NCBI RefSeq assembly: GCF_030297555.1
Contig: NZ_AP028136.1
Span: 806,001-870,000, forward strand
Reading direction: 5' to 3'
DNA length: 64,000 nucleotides
From: Polynucleobacter sp. HIN5
GTDB lineage: Bacteria > Pseudomonadota > Gammaproteobacteria > Burkholderiales > Burkholderiaceae
Below the pieces are notes generated by a model. It had not been told where the DNA came from, searched no databases, and worked only from the letters and a program-made list of their open reading frames with translations. How positions within the stretch are numbered: the stretch's first letter is position 1; every line of letters begins with the position of its first letter. The translations under genes and the position numbers were made by a program. Positions 25,976 to 35,479 of this stretch are shown piece after piece.

Positions 25976-26427
25976 ATCTCGACGATCATTTCAATTTCGA
26001 CACAAGCCCCCAAGGGGATTTGTGCGACCCCAAAGGCGCTGCGGGCATGTTTACCAAGCTCACCAAATACCTCGACGATAAGTTCGGAACAGCCATTCAT
26101 GACCAAATGCTGCTCGGTGAACTCGGGGGTGGAGTTGACGAGACCCATGACCTTCACCACCCGACGCACTCGATCGAGCGAACCGAGGTGAGCATTTAGG
26201 GTTGAGAGTAAATCAATCGCGATGCTGCGTGCCGCCATCTGACCAGTGGCGGTATCCATATCAAAACCCAATTTGCCAACCCATGGCTTGCCATCCCGTT
26301 TGGCAATATGGCCCGATAAAAATACCTGATGACCGGTGGTTACCGCCATGACGTAGGCGGCTGCTGGTGCACCAGGACTCACTAGGGTAATTCCTAGGTC
26401 GCTCAGTTTTTGAGAAATCACACTCAT
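25972..26427 (-). CDS. RidA (YjgF) family protein
   Basis: A 151-residue protein of the longer RidA subgroup: GHQVFLSGHIAKRDGKPWVGKLG, TGQMAARSIAIDLLSTLNAHLGSLDRVRRVVKVMGLVNS, and the C-terminal GKHARSAFGVAQIPLGACVEIEMIVEI. In this subgroup the RidA arginine is preserved in the HARSAFGVA segment. RidA deaminates reactive enamines/imines; other subgroup members have unknown substrates. It is convergent with the AddA-like gene (4-bp overlap). Confidence 0.9.
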   Translation of the reverse strand: MSVISQKLSDLGITLVSPGAPAAAYVMAVTTGHQVFLSGHIAKRDGKPWVGKLGFDMDTATGQMAARSIAIDLLSTLNAHLGSLDRVRRVVKVMGLVNSTPEFTEQHLVMNGCSELIVEVFGELGKHARSAFGVAQIPLGACVEIEMIVEI

Positions 26428-26504
26428 GAAAATCCTTCAAGGAACGGGGTTCAATACGAAATCATCCGACAAACGCTTAGAGTATAGGGATATGACAAAA
26501 TTAC

Positions 26505-26531
26505 CTGACAATATTCGCTGTCCGCTATACT
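26505..26531 (+). promoter_or_regulatory. Candidate promoter of the cytochrome c pair
   Basis: A good -10 box TATACT at 26526-26531 sits 44 bp before the cytochrome start at 26575. The best -35 candidate CTGACA (26505-26510) gives a short 15-bp spacer, so the -35 assignment is doubtful. Confidence 0.35.
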
Positions 26532-26574
26532 TCAGCCTACAAAATATCAACCATTTTGCAACACGATCACGCAT

Positions 26575-26937
26575 ATGAATAAAGCTATCGTTACTTTCCT
26601 CGGCGCCGCGGTATTCGCCGGAATGTTTTCAATCACTGCCCATGCTCAAGAGGTTAAAGGTTCTGCGAAAGCAGGCGAAGCCAAAGTTTGGATCTGCGTG
26701 GGTTGCCATGCCATCAATGACTACCGTGCCGATTGGCCTCAGGTCTACCGAGTTCCCAAGCTTGGTGGTCAGAATGCGGACTATATTGTTGCCTCGCTAA
26801 AAGCTTACAAATCGGGTGAGCGCAAGCATCCAACCATGCGCGCGATTGCCGGAAGCTTGAACGATCAAGATATGGCTGACTTGGCCGCCTACTACTCGAC
26901 ACAAACGCCAACCTCTCCCCGTAACCCCTTAAAGTAA
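26575..26937 (+). CDS. Class I c-type cytochrome, periplasmic
   Basis: A 120-residue precursor with signal peptide (about 1-24, ending ITAHAQ). The heme site CVGCH is at residues 41-45, and a methionine ligand is likely in HPTMRAIAG near residue 83. The WICVGCHAINDYRADWPQVYRVPKLGGQNADYI pattern fits small soluble electron carriers of the cytochrome c553/c4-like type. It is followed 14 bp later by a second cytochrome, so the two form an operon. The redox partner is unknown. Confidence 0.88.
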   Translation: MNKAIVTFLGAAVFAGMFSITAHAQEVKGSAKAGEAKVWICVGCHAINDYRADWPQVYRVPKLGGQNADYIVASLKAYKSGERKHPTMRAIAGSLNDQDMADLAAYYSTQTPTSPRNPLK

Positions 26938-26951
26938 TTGGAATCGAGAAC

Positions 26952-27296
26952 ATGATGAAATCCGCTCTGATCCTATCCTTGTTAAGTGCCTCGATTGGGT
27001 TTGCTCACGCTGGTAATGTTGCCAAGGGTAAAGAACTGGTTGAGAAAAACAATTGCGCAGCCTGCCATGGCGCTGGCCTTAAAGCCCCAGTTGCTCCAGC
27101 CTATCCAAAAATTGCCGGTCAATACGAAGATTATCTGTATTACGCACTGAAGTCCTACCAAGCGGATGGTAATTCTTTAGTGGGTCGCAACAATGCCGTC
27201 ATGCAATCGCAAGTGAAGCAATATAGCGACAAAGACTTAAAAGATATGGCTGCTTATATCGCATCTCTATCGAGCGATCTCATCGTAAAAAAATAG
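26952..27296 (+). CDS. Class I c-type cytochrome, periplasmic
   Basis: A 114-residue precursor with a signal peptide ending FAHA near residue 20. The heme site CAACH is at residues 35-39, and a methionine (NAVMQSQ, near residue 80) is the probable sixth ligand. The pattern NNCAACHGAGLKAPVAPAYPKIAGQYEDYL is typical of small cytochromes that serve terminal oxidases. Two ATGs (26952 and 26955) are possible. A strong terminator follows, ending the two-gene unit. Confidence 0.88.
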   Translation: MMKSALILSLLSASIGFAHAGNVAKGKELVEKNNCAACHGAGLKAPVAPAYPKIAGQYEDYLYYALKSYQADGNSLVGRNNAVMQSQVKQYSDKDLKDMAAYIASLSSDLIVKK

Positions 27297-27315
27297 ATCA
27301 TCGTTTGATCGCAAA

Positions 27316-27344
27316 GGCCTCCACTTAAAACCTGGAGGCTTTTT
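27316..27344 (+). terminator. Rho-independent terminator of the cytochrome pair
   Basis: GCCTCCA (27317-27323) pairs with TGGAGGC (27333-27339) across a 9-nt loop and is followed by TTTTTATTT. It closes the cytochrome transcript and lies just past the 3' end of the convergent GntR gene, whose stop is at 27343. On the minus strand the trailing T-run is poor, so it is mainly one-directional. Confidence 0.85.
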
Positions 27345-27981
27345 ATTTAGCAGCTTCCAAACCATGGGCGAGGTGAGTGCGCATCGCCTCTTTGGCAGCT
27401 ATTGGATCGCGCTTGAGGAGCGCTTTTAAGATCTCACGGTGTTCACTTAAGGACTGCTGCAGACGCCCTGAGCGTGATAAAGAGTCCTTGCGTTGTAGTT
27501 TTAGAACCTTACGTAGATCATCAATCACGCTGGTCATCCAGGGATTTGCGGCAATCGAGATAATGCGCTCATGAAAGCGCACATTGATCTCGAAGAATAA
27601 ATCGAGGTTGCGATCAGCCGCCGCCTTCTCAAGGCGTAGGTGCAGATCATCTAAGGCATTGAGATCACTTTCTTTTGCTTTGGTAGCAGCTTCTTTGGCG
27701 GCTTCTCCCTCAAGTAAGGAGAGAACCGTAAAAATTTGCTCCAGATCGCCACGATTGACTTCGGTGACATAAGCGCCACGGCGCAGTTTCATGGTGATGA
27801 GGCCCTCAGCAGCCAATACCTTAATGGCCTCGCGCATGGGGGTGCGGCTAATCCCAAACTCTTTGGCAAGGCTTTGTTCATCGATCCAAGCGCCAGGGGC
27901 TAGTTCATGAGCAAATATGCGGCTACGCAGCTGATCTGCCACCTCTTCATAGAGTGGGCGAGTTGAAAGTAATTTACTCAT
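27343..27981 (-). CDS. GntR family regulator, FCD subfamily
   Basis: A 212-residue regulator. The N-terminal GntR winged helix is at about 8-72 (LYEEVADQLRSRIFAHELAPGAWIDEQSLAKEFGISRTPMREAIKVLAAEGLI), and a C-terminal all-helical FCD effector domain follows, with metal-type histidines in FHERIISIA and HREILKAL. FCD regulators sense organic acids or acyl-CoA intermediates. It is divergent from the methylmalonyl-CoA operon across an AT-rich region with inverted repeats, so it probably controls that operon and itself. Confidence 0.9.
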   Translation of the reverse strand: MSKLLSTRPLYEEVADQLRSRIFAHELAPGAWIDEQSLAKEFGISRTPMREAIKVLAAEGLITMKLRRGAYVTEVNRGDLEQIFTVLSLLEGEAAKEAATKAKESDLNALDDLHLRLEKAAADRNLDLFFEINVRFHERIISIAANPWMTSVIDDLRKVLKLQRKDSLSRSGRLQQSLSEHREILKALLKRDPIAAKEAMRTHLAHGLEAAK

Positions 27982-28002
27982 GATCTCTGTAAGTCATTGT
28001 TT

Positions 28003-28053
28003 ATTCATGATTTCAATTCATTAAAATACATTTATGAATTTATAATTATGTAT
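28003..28053. promoter_or_regulatory. Candidate operator region for the GntR regulator
   Basis: Between the divergent GntR and scpA genes lie two ATTCAT copies (28003-28008 and 28016-28021), an inverted ATGAAT (28034-28039), and a perfect inverted pair ATACAT/ATGTAT (28026-28031 and 28048-28053). AT-rich palindromes of this type are usual GntR/FCD targets. Which pair is bound cannot be decided from sequence alone. Confidence 0.4.
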
Positions 28054-28133
28054 CCAATTCTATGGACAAAACCATAAAAGTCAAGGAAAATAATAAAAAT
28101 ATCAATGCACATTCATGCACATATGGGGCGCTT

Positions 28134-30311
28134 ATGACGAAGAACGCATCACAACCCAGCGGGCAGTGGCCAACTGCAGCAGATCAATCTCTTGAGCAAT
28201 GGCAAAAGGCAGCGAGTAAATCAGCGCCCAACGGCAACCCGGACGCCTTAGGCTGGGATACCCCCGACGGAATTCACCTCAAGGCGCTCTATACCCAACA
28301 TGATCTTCATGGCTTGCCTTATGTGAACTCGCTTCCCGGATTTGAACCTTATCTGCGTGGGCCACAAGCGACGATGTACGCAGTGCGCCCATGGACGATT
28401 CGTCAATACGCGGGATTCTCAACGGCCGAAGAGTCCAATCGCTTCTATCGCAAAGCCCTCGAGGGCGGTGGCCAAGGGGTCTCGGTGGCATTTGACCTGG
28501 CAACCCACCGGGGCTACGACTCGGATCACCCGCGAGTGGTGGGTGATGTGGGTAAAGCAGGGGTCGCGATCGACTCAGTAGAAGACATGAAGATCCTGTT
28601 TGATGGCATCCCCTTGGACAAAGTCTCCGTATCGATGACCATGAACGGCGCGGTTTTACCGGTCTTGGCAGGTTATATCGTGGCGGGTGAAGAGCAAGGT
28701 GTGAAGCAAGAGCAATTGAGCGGCACGATTCAGAATGACATTCTCAAAGAGTTCATGGTGCGTAATACCTATATCTACCCACCCGGACCCTCGATGCGTA
28801 TCGTCGGTGACATCATTGAGTACACCGCAAAGAATATGCCCAAGTTCAACTCGATCTCGATCTCGGGTTATCACATGCAAGAAGCTGGAGCGAATCAAGC
28901 CCTCGAGCTGGCATTCACACTGGCTGATGGCAAGGAGTACGTCAAGACTGCTTTGGCCAAGGGTCTCGATGTAGATGAGTTTGCTGGGCGTCTCTCGTTC
29001 TTCTTTGCCATTGGTATGAACTTCTATCTCGAGGTCGCCAAATTGCGCGCAGCACGAATGCTGTGGTGGCGCATCATGAAAGAGTTCAATCCCAAGAATC
29101 CAAAGTCATCTATGTTGCGCACCCACTGCCAAACCTCTGGCTGGTCGCTCACCGAGCAAGATCCCTATAACAATGTGGTGCGTACTACCATCGAAGCCAT
29201 GGCTGCGGTCTTTGGCGGTACGCAATCGCTGCACACCAACTCATTTGATGAGGCAATTGCCTTGCCCTCGGAGATGTCCTCCCGAATTGCGCGCAATACC
29301 CAATTAATTTTGCAAGAAGAGACCCACATCACGAGCGTGGTTGATCCTTGGGCAGGATCGTTCATGATGGAGAGACTCACCCAAGAGATGGCCGATGCCG
29401 CCTGGGAAATTATTCTGGAAGTCGATCAGATGGGTGGCATGACCAAAGCTGTGGAAAGTGGTTGGGCTAAGTTAAAGATCGAAGCAGCTGCTGCCCAAAA
29501 GCAAGCCAAGATCGACTCTGGGTCGGATGTGATTGTCGGTGTCAATAAATACAAACTGCACGAGGAGAGCTTAGTTGATGTCTTAGTCATCGATAACGAT
29601 ATGGTTCGCAATAACCAAATCGCTCGCTTAAAGGACATCAAGGCCAAACGCAATCAAGCGCAGGTCGATCAAGCCTTGGCGGATCTGACAACAGCAGCCG
29701 AGAACAACACAGGTAATTTATTGGATTTAGCGATCAAAGCAATTCGTTTACGCGCAACGGTGGGCGAGGTGTCGGATGCTTTGGAGAAAGTCTATGGGCG
29801 CCACCGTGCCGATACACAAAAGGTGACCGGAGTGTACGCAGCTGCATACGATTCAGCCGAAGGATGGGAAAAACTCAAAGTGGAGATCGCTGAGTTTGCC
29901 AAAGAACATGGACGCCGTCCGCGGGTCATGATCGCGAAGCTTGGCCAGGATGGGCATGATCGGGGTGCCAAAGTGGTAGCCACTGCTTATGCCGATCTGG
30001 GCTTTGATGTCGATATGGGACCTTTGTTCCAAACGCCTGAAGAGTGCGCGCGCCAAGCGATTGAAAACGATGTGCATGCGTTGGGTATTTCTACCTTAGC
30101 AGCGGGTCATAAAACCTTAGTCCCAGCAATTGTGGCGGAACTCAAAAAACAAGGTGCCGATGACATCATTGTGTTTGTGGGTGGTGTCATTCCACGTCAG
30201 GATTACGAGTTTCTATATGAGGCGGGTGTCAAGGGCATCTATGGACCCGGTACGCCGATCCCCGCGTCCGCGAAAGACGTACTCGAGCAAATTCGGAATA
30301 ACCTGCGTTAA
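28134..30311 (+). CDS. scpA: Methylmalonyl-CoA mutase
   Basis: A 725-residue single-chain adenosylcobalamin mutase that interconverts (R)-methylmalonyl-CoA and succinyl-CoA. The TIM-barrel half shows [42 protein letters not shown] and [20 protein letters not shown]. The C-terminal B12 domain has DGHDRG, with the cobalt-ligating His at about residue 608. I chose ATG 28134; an in-frame ATG at 28062 would add a low-complexity 24-residue extension. It heads a five-gene propionate pathway operon. Confidence 0.95.
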   Translation: MTKNASQPSGQWPTAADQSLEQWQKAASKSAPNGNPDALGWDTPDGIHLKALYTQHDLHGLPYVNSLPGFEPYLRGPQATMYAVRPWTIRQYAGFSTAEESNRFYRKALEGGGQGVSVAFDLATHRGYDSDHPRVVGDVGKAGVAIDSVEDMKILFDGIPLDKVSVSMTMNGAVLPVLAGYIVAGEEQGVKQEQLSGTIQNDILKEFMVRNTYIYPPGPSMRIVGDIIEYTAKNMPKFNSISISGYHMQEAGANQALELAFTLADGKEYVKTALAKGLDVDEFAGRLSFFFAIGMNFYLEVAKLRAARMLWWRIMKEFNPKNPKSSMLRTHCQTSGWSLTEQDPYNNVVRTTIEAMAAVFGGTQSLHTNSFDEAIALPSEMSSRIARNTQLILQEETHITSVVDPWAGSFMMERLTQEMADAAWEIILEVDQMGGMTKAVESGWAKLKIEAAAAQKQAKIDSGSDVIVGVNKYKLHEESLVDVLVIDNDMVRNNQIARLKDIKAKRNQAQVDQALADLTTAAENNTGNLLDLAIKAIRLRATVGEVSDALEKVYGRHRADTQKVTGVYAAAYDSAEGWEKLKVEIAEFAKEHGRRPRVMIAKLGQDGHDRGAKVVATAYADLGFDVDMGPLFQTPEECARQAIENDVHALGISTLAAGHKTLVPAIVAELKKQGADDIIVFVGGVIPRQDYEFLYEAGVKGIYGPGTPIPASAKDVLEQIRNNLR

Positions 30312-30320
30312 GTCCTCTTT

Positions 30321-31352
30321 ATGCCCAATGCCCCAAGCGATGAGCAGTTAGTGGCAGCCTTGCTCGGCAAGCCCTGTGCGGAGCAACGCCGAGCTCTGGC
30401 CAAAGCCATTACTTTGTTGGAGTCAACGCGACTCGATCATCGCACTCGCGCCGATCAATTACTCAACACGATCTTGCCGCATACCGGGCAATCCTTTCGT
30501 CTTGGAATCTCAGGAGTGCCTGGGGTAGGTAAATCCACCCTCATCGAGAACTTAGGTCTTTACTTAATTTCAAAAGGCCATCGGGTCGCTGTTCTTGCGA
30601 TTGATCCATCCTCAAGTTTGTCCGGCGGATCGATCTTGGGGGATAAGACCCGCATGGAACTTCTCTCCGTCAATGAGAATGCCTTTATTCGTCCAAGCCC
30701 ATCCTCTGGAACCTTAGGTGGTGTTGCTGAGCGCACTCGTGAGGTGATGCTCTTAGCGGAAGCTGCGGGTCATGACGTGGTGATCGTGGAGACCGTTGGG
30801 GTAGGGCAAAGCGAGATTGCGGTGGCTGGCATGACCGATCTCTTCATGTTGTTACAACTCCCCAATGCCGGCGACGATCTGCAAGCGATTAAAAAGGGGG
30901 TGATGGAGATCGCCGATCTCATCGTGATCAATAAAGCCGATCTCGATCCCAATGCGGCAACCCGTGCCCAAGCATTTATTACCAGCTCCTTGCGCTTAAT
31001 GGGATTTCAGGGGAACCCAGACCACGCCGCTCATCATGCGGAGCAATGGCATCCCGTGGTGATGCAAATGAGCGCTTTACTCAATCAGGGCGTAGCGCAG
31101 TTATGGGATGAGATCACACGCTTTCGGTCCCTCGAAACGAAGAATGGTCATCTGCAGGCGCGCCGTCGTCAGCAAGCCACGGCTTGGATGTGGGAGCGCA
31201 TCGATAGCGCGCTCAAAAGTAATTTTAAGAACCATCCCGGCGTACAGCAGTTATTACCCGAACTCAGTGCCGCCGTGAATGCGGGCACGATCGCACCCTC
31301 TGTGGCAGCGCGTCGCTTGCTCGACGCGATGCAAACACCCGATATTCAATAG
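30321..31352 (+). CDS. meaB: Methylmalonyl-CoA mutase-associated GTPase MeaB
   Basis: A 343-residue G3E-family GTPase that protects and reloads the mutase cofactor. The P-loop GVPGVGKST is at 65-73, followed by [22 protein letters not shown] and the NKAD specificity motif ([10 protein letters not shown]) around residue 210. It lies 9 bp after the mutase stop. The upstream overlap of pathway genes and the conserved length (E. coli ArgK 331) support the assignment. Confidence 0.95.
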   Translation: MPNAPSDEQLVAALLGKPCAEQRRALAKAITLLESTRLDHRTRADQLLNTILPHTGQSFRLGISGVPGVGKSTLIENLGLYLISKGHRVAVLAIDPSSSLSGGSILGDKTRMELLSVNENAFIRPSPSSGTLGGVAERTREVMLLAEAAGHDVVIVETVGVGQSEIAVAGMTDLFMLLQLPNAGDDLQAIKKGVMEIADLIVINKADLDPNAATRAQAFITSSLRLMGFQGNPDHAAHHAEQWHPVVMQMSALLNQGVAQLWDEITRFRSLETKNGHLQARRRQQATAWMWERIDSALKSNFKNHPGVQQLLPELSAAVNAGTIAPSVAARRLLDAMQTPDIQ

Positions 31353-31360
31353 GAGTTTCT

Positions 31361-32893
31361 ATGCAAGACATTATTTCTCAATTGGAATCCAAGCGCGAGT
31401 TAGCACGTCTCGGTGGCGGTCAAAAACGCATTGCTGCTCAGCACGCCAAAGGCAAACTCACCGCACGCGAGCGGATCGAGTTGTTGCTTGACGAAGACTC
31501 CTTTGAGGAGTGGGATATGTTTGTGGAGCATCGCTGCACGGATTTTGGGATGGCCGATCAAACTGTACCGAGCGATGGCGTTGTCACTGGTTACGGCATG
31601 ATTAATGGCCGCTTGGTGTTCGTATTCTCGCAAGACTTCACAGTTTTGGGCGGCTCTTTATCCGAAGCCCATGCCGAGAAAATCTGCAAGATTATGGATC
31701 AGGCCATGAAAGTGGGTGCACCCGTGATTGGACTGAATGACTCGGGTGGTGCGCGGATTCAGGAGGGGGTCGCCTCGCTCGGCGGTTATGCGGAGATCTT
31801 CCAGCGGAACGTATCTGCATCGGGTGTGATCCCGCAAATCTCTTTGATTATGGGTCCTTGCGCAGGTGGGGCCGTGTACTCACCCGCATTGACGGATTTC
31901 ATCTTCATGGTGAAAGACACCTCGTACATGTTCGTCACTGGACCTGAGGTGGTAAAGACCGTGACCCACGAAGATGTCACCGCAGAAGATTTGGGTGGTG
32001 CGAACACCCATTCCACTGTATCCGGAGTCTGTGACTTGGCATTTAATAACGATGTTGAGGCGATCATGATGCTGCGCCGTTTCTACAGTTATCTACCGCT
32101 CTCGAATAAAGAAAAGGCCCCATTTCTGGGCGGTCTCGTTTGGTCGGATGAGCCTGATTACTCGCTCGATACATTGGTGCCCCTTAATCCCAATCAGCCG
32201 TATGACATGAAAGAGCTGATTCATAAGATTGTGGATGATGAAGACTTCTTTGAGTTGCAGCCCGACTATGCGAAGAACATCATCATTGGCTTTGCCCGCA
32301 TTGGCGGTCAGACCGCGGGTATTGTTGCCAATCAACCGCTGGTACTCGCAGGGTGTCTGGATATCAAATCATCGATTAAAGCCGCGCGGTTTGTGCGCTT
32401 TTGTGATGCCTTCAATATCCCAGTGGTGACCTTGGTTGATGTGCCAGGCTTTATGCCAGGCACCGCTCAAGAGTACGGCGGCATTATTAAGCACGGTGCC
32501 AAGTTGCTCTATGCCTACGCCGATTGCACGGTTCCAAAGGTCACCTTAATTACCCGCAAAGCCTATGGCGGCGCCTACGATGTGATGGCATCCAAGCATT
32601 TAAGAGGTGATGTGAACTTTGCCTGGCCCTCGGCAGAAATTGCGGTGATGGGACCGAAGGGCGCTGTTGAAATTATTTTCCGCGAAGAAAAAAGTGATTC
32701 GCAAAAGATTGCCGAGCGTGAAGCGGAGTACAAAACGAAGTTTGCAAACCCCTTTGTGGCAGGACGGCGCGGCTATATTGATGATGTGATCATGCCCCAT
32801 GAATCACGCAAGCGCATCGCACGATCACTCGCGATGTTGCAAGACAAGGATTTGCAAAATCCTCCCCGAAAGCACGGCAACATCCCTCTTTAA
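31361..32893 (+). CDS. pccB: Propionyl-CoA carboxylase beta chain (carboxyltransferase)
   Basis: A 510-residue carboxyltransferase subunit that moves CO2 from biotin to propionyl-CoA. It shows [21 protein letters not shown], the oxyanion-hole segments [13 protein letters not shown] and [37 protein letters not shown] and [16 protein letters not shown], all typical of PccB/AccD5. The ribosome site AGGAG lies before the ATG. It is 8 bp from meaB and 22 bp from the alpha chain. Confidence 0.95.
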   Translation: MQDIISQLESKRELARLGGGQKRIAAQHAKGKLTARERIELLLDEDSFEEWDMFVEHRCTDFGMADQTVPSDGVVTGYGMINGRLVFVFSQDFTVLGGSLSEAHAEKICKIMDQAMKVGAPVIGLNDSGGARIQEGVASLGGYAEIFQRNVSASGVIPQISLIMGPCAGGAVYSPALTDFIFMVKDTSYMFVTGPEVVKTVTHEDVTAEDLGGANTHSTVSGVCDLAFNNDVEAIMMLRRFYSYLPLSNKEKAPFLGGLVWSDEPDYSLDTLVPLNPNQPYDMKELIHKIVDDEDFFELQPDYAKNIIIGFARIGGQTAGIVANQPLVLAGCLDIKSSIKAARFVRFCDAFNIPVVTLVDVPGFMPGTAQEYGGIIKHGAKLLYAYADCTVPKVTLITRKAYGGAYDVMASKHLRGDVNFAWPSAEIAVMGPKGAVEIIFREEKSDSQKIAEREAEYKTKFANPFVAGRRGYIDDVIMPHESRKRIARSLAMLQDKDLQNPPRKHGNIPL

Positions 32894-32915
32894 TTTAATC
32901 GACTGACGAATCACT

Positions 32916-34928
32916 ATGTTTAAGAAAATCTTAATTGCAAACCGCGGTGAAATTGCCTGCCGAGTGATGCTAACCGCTAAGCGGCTTGGGATACAAACCG
33001 TTGCGGTGTACTCCGAGGCAGATGCTGAGGCCCGTCATGTGCGCATTGCCGATGAGGCTGTTTGCATTGGACCGCCACCATCGCGCGAGTCCTACCTGCA
33101 AATAGATCGCATCATTGCGGCATGTAAAGAAACCGGTGCGCAAGCAGTGCATCCAGGTTACGGGTTTTTATCTGAGAACGAAGAGTTTGCCAAACGGGTT
33201 GAGGAAGAGGGCATTGTTTTCATTGGTCCCAAATACCAATCGATTGCTGCGATGGGCGACAAGATTGCCTCCAAGAAACTCGCCTTGGAGGCAAAGGTCA
33301 ATACCATACCTGGTCACAATGCAGCCATTGATGACCCACAGGCTGCGGTAAAAATTGCGCAGGGTATTGGTTACCCCGTGATGATCAAAGCCTCTGCCGG
33401 CGGGGGCGGTAAGGGTCTGCGCGTTGCGTATAACGATCAAGAAACCGCCGAAGGCTTTGTGGCTTGCAAGAATGAAGCATTCAATAGTTTCGGAGATGAT
33501 CGTGTTTTCATTGAGAAGTTTGTGGAAGAACCTCGGCATATTGAGATCCAGGTATTGGGCGATGCGCATGGAAATGTGGTGTATTTGTGGGAGCGTGAGT
33601 GCTCAATCCAGCGCCGCCATCAAAAAGTGATTGAAGAGGCACCATCCCCATTTTTGGATGACGCCACCCGTAAAGCCATGGGCGAACAAGCAGTGGCATT
33701 AGCTAAAGCCGTTCACTACCAATCAGCAGGTACTGTGGAGTTTGTGGTTGGCAAGGATAAATCGTTCTACTTCTTAGAAATGAACACCCGCTTGCAGGTT
33801 GAGCATCCGGTCACCGAATGCATCACAGGACTGGATCTCGTGGAGCAAATGATTCGGGTGGCTGCAGGCGAGAAGTTAGCCTTTACCCAAAACCAAATCC
33901 CACGTAAAGGCTGGGCCATGGAGTGCCGCATCAATGCCGAGGACCCATTACGTAACTTCTTGCCATCGACCGGTCGCTTGGTGAAGTATCAGCCTCCGGC
34001 ATCCAAAGATGGGGTCCGAGTGGATACGGGTGTGTATGAGGGTGGTGAGATCCCAATGTATTACGACTCCATGATTGCAAAACTCATTACACATGGTGCC
34101 AACCGCGAGGAGGCCATGAGCAAAATGCGCGGGGCGCTCAATGAGTTTGTGATTCGGGGGATTCATTCAAACATTCAATTCCAATCGGCTTTATTACAAC
34201 ACCCACGCTTTCTCTCGGGACAGTTCAATACTGGATTCATTGCTGAGGAGTTCCCCAAGGGCTTTTTAAAAGGATCGGTCGAGCCGAGTGACCCTAGTCG
34301 TTTACCAGCCCTCGCAAGTTTTGTGCACCGTCGCTATTTGGAGCGCGCCAAATTGCTTGAAGGGCAGCTCTTGGGCCACGAAATGAAGATCACCCAAGAG
34401 TTTGTCGTGATGCATGGTGAGAGCTCCTACAACACCAAGATTGAGCAGCGTGATCACGGTTACCAAATATCCGTCAAAGCCAATCAGGGCAAGCACACAA
34501 TCACGGATTATTTTCTAGAGAGTGATTGGCAACCGGGCTCGATTCGCTTGGCATATCGCTTAAACGATGGACCCATGGCATGCGCGCAAGTGGAGCGTCC
34601 AGGTTTGGGCTATGTGTTGATGCAAGACGGTGTGCATTTTGACTGCGTGGTCTTAAGTCCCTTTGGGGCAGAGTTGCAACGCCGTATGCCATACAAGGCG
34701 CCTCCTGACACTTCAAAGTTATTGCTATCGCCCATGCCTGGTCTCTTAACGAAGTTGCATGTGGCTAAAGGGGAGAAGGTCACCGCGGGTCAAAAGCTCG
34801 TTGTGATTGAGGCCATGAAAATGGAAAACACCTTGTTTGCCGCACAAGATGGCATCGTGGCAGATATCTGCGCTAGTGAAGGATCGAGTCTAGCAGTTGA
34901 TCAAATCATTATTCAGTTTGCGAAGTAA
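32916..34928 (+). CDS. pccA: Acetyl/propionyl-CoA carboxylase alpha chain (biotin carboxylase + BCCP)
   Basis: A 670-residue fusion. Biotin carboxylase covers about 1-446 ([28 protein letters not shown]-grasp [33 protein letters not shown]), a linker/BT domain follows, and the C-terminal biotinyl domain has the carrier site EAMKMEN with biotinylated Lys635. It carboxylates biotin for PccB to make methylmalonyl-CoA. The carrier lysine and flanking methionines are intact. Confidence 0.95.
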   Translation: MFKKILIANRGEIACRVMLTAKRLGIQTVAVYSEADAEARHVRIADEAVCIGPPPSRESYLQIDRIIAACKETGAQAVHPGYGFLSENEEFAKRVEEEGIVFIGPKYQSIAAMGDKIASKKLALEAKVNTIPGHNAAIDDPQAAVKIAQGIGYPVMIKASAGGGGKGLRVAYNDQETAEGFVACKNEAFNSFGDDRVFIEKFVEEPRHIEIQVLGDAHGNVVYLWERECSIQRRHQKVIEEAPSPFLDDATRKAMGEQAVALAKAVHYQSAGTVEFVVGKDKSFYFLEMNTRLQVEHPVTECITGLDLVEQMIRVAAGEKLAFTQNQIPRKGWAMECRINAEDPLRNFLPSTGRLVKYQPPASKDGVRVDTGVYEGGEIPMYYDSMIAKLITHGANREEAMSKMRGALNEFVIRGIHSNIQFQSALLQHPRFLSGQFNTGFIAEEFPKGFLKGSVEPSDPSRLPALASFVHRRYLERAKLLEGQLLGHEMKITQEFVVMHGESSYNTKIEQRDHGYQISVKANQGKHTITDYFLESDWQPGSIRLAYRLNDGPMACAQVERPGLGYVLMQDGVHFDCVVLSPFGAELQRRMPYKAPPDTSKLLLSPMPGLLTKLHVAKGEKVTAGQKLVVIEAMKMENTLFAAQDGIVADICASEGSSLAVDQIIIQFAK

Positions 34929-34933
34929 TCACC

Positions 34934-35395
34934 ATGAGTCGACCATTCAAAATTCTGGGCGTTCAGCAAATTGCCATTGGTGGCACTGACAAGCAAAAAC
35001 TGAAAGCCTTGTGGGTGGATCTCTTTGGACTGCAATACAAAGACACCTTCGTATCTGAGCGCGAGAACGTCGATGAGGATATTTGTGCCATCGGTCATGG
35101 CCCCCACGAAGTTGAAATTGATTTGATGCAACCATTTGATATCGAGAAAAAGCCAGCAGTGCATCAAACGCCTCTCAATCATATTGGCCTGTGGGTCGAT
35201 GATTTACCAAAAGCAGTGGAGTGGTTAACGCAACAAGGACTGCGCTTTGCCCCTGGCGGTATCCGCAAAGGAGCGGCTGGCCATGACATTATTTTTGTTC
35301 ATCCCAAAGCCAATGAAGAATTTATGTTTTCAGGAGAGGGGGTCTTGATTGAGTTAGTTCAAGCGCCACCCGATGTGATTGCTGCATTGGCATAA
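34934..35395 (+). CDS. VOC family protein, probable methylmalonyl-CoA epimerase
   Basis: A 153-residue protein with the paired beta-alpha-beta3 modules of the VOC superfamily. Putative metal ligands are Q12 (VQQIAIGG), E61 (HEVEIDL), H83 ([10 protein letters not shown]) and E140 (GVLIELVQ). The C-terminal FVHPKA and GVLIELVQ fit methylmalonyl-CoA epimerase, and the gene is the last of the propionate operon (5 bp after pccA), exactly where an epimerase is needed. The first ligand is Gln where characterised epimerases have His, so the activity is probable but not certain. Confidence 0.65.
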   Translation: MSRPFKILGVQQIAIGGTDKQKLKALWVDLFGLQYKDTFVSERENVDEDICAIGHGPHEVEIDLMQPFDIEKKPAVHQTPLNHIGLWVDDLPKAVEWLTQQGLRFAPGGIRKGAAGHDIIFVHPKANEEFMFSGEGVLIELVQAPPDVIAALA

Positions 35396-35403
35396 GCCCC
35401 AAT

Positions 35404-35433
35404 TTGTGTGCAGTGCAACAAATCAGGCATAAT
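35404..35433 (+). promoter_or_regulatory. Malate synthase promoter with PhaR-like palindrome
   Basis: TTGTGTGCAGTGCAACAA (35404-35421) is an imperfect palindrome of the TGCA-N-TGCA type. Its first six bases TTGTGT can serve as -35, with CATAAT (35428-35433) as -10 after an 18-bp spacer. An AGGAG ribosome site precedes the ATG at 35480. The same operator-like sequence is found before phaR and before the 58-residue gene at 3681. Confidence 0.55.
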
Positions 35434-35479
35434 AGTTATTAATTTGTCATTTAATCCTTAAAACCGATTAGGAGTATTC

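Noticed and set aside
33168..33569. A 133-codon open frame antisense to pccA
   Set aside because: It overlaps a strongly conserved biotin carboxylase region and shows no coding features of its own.
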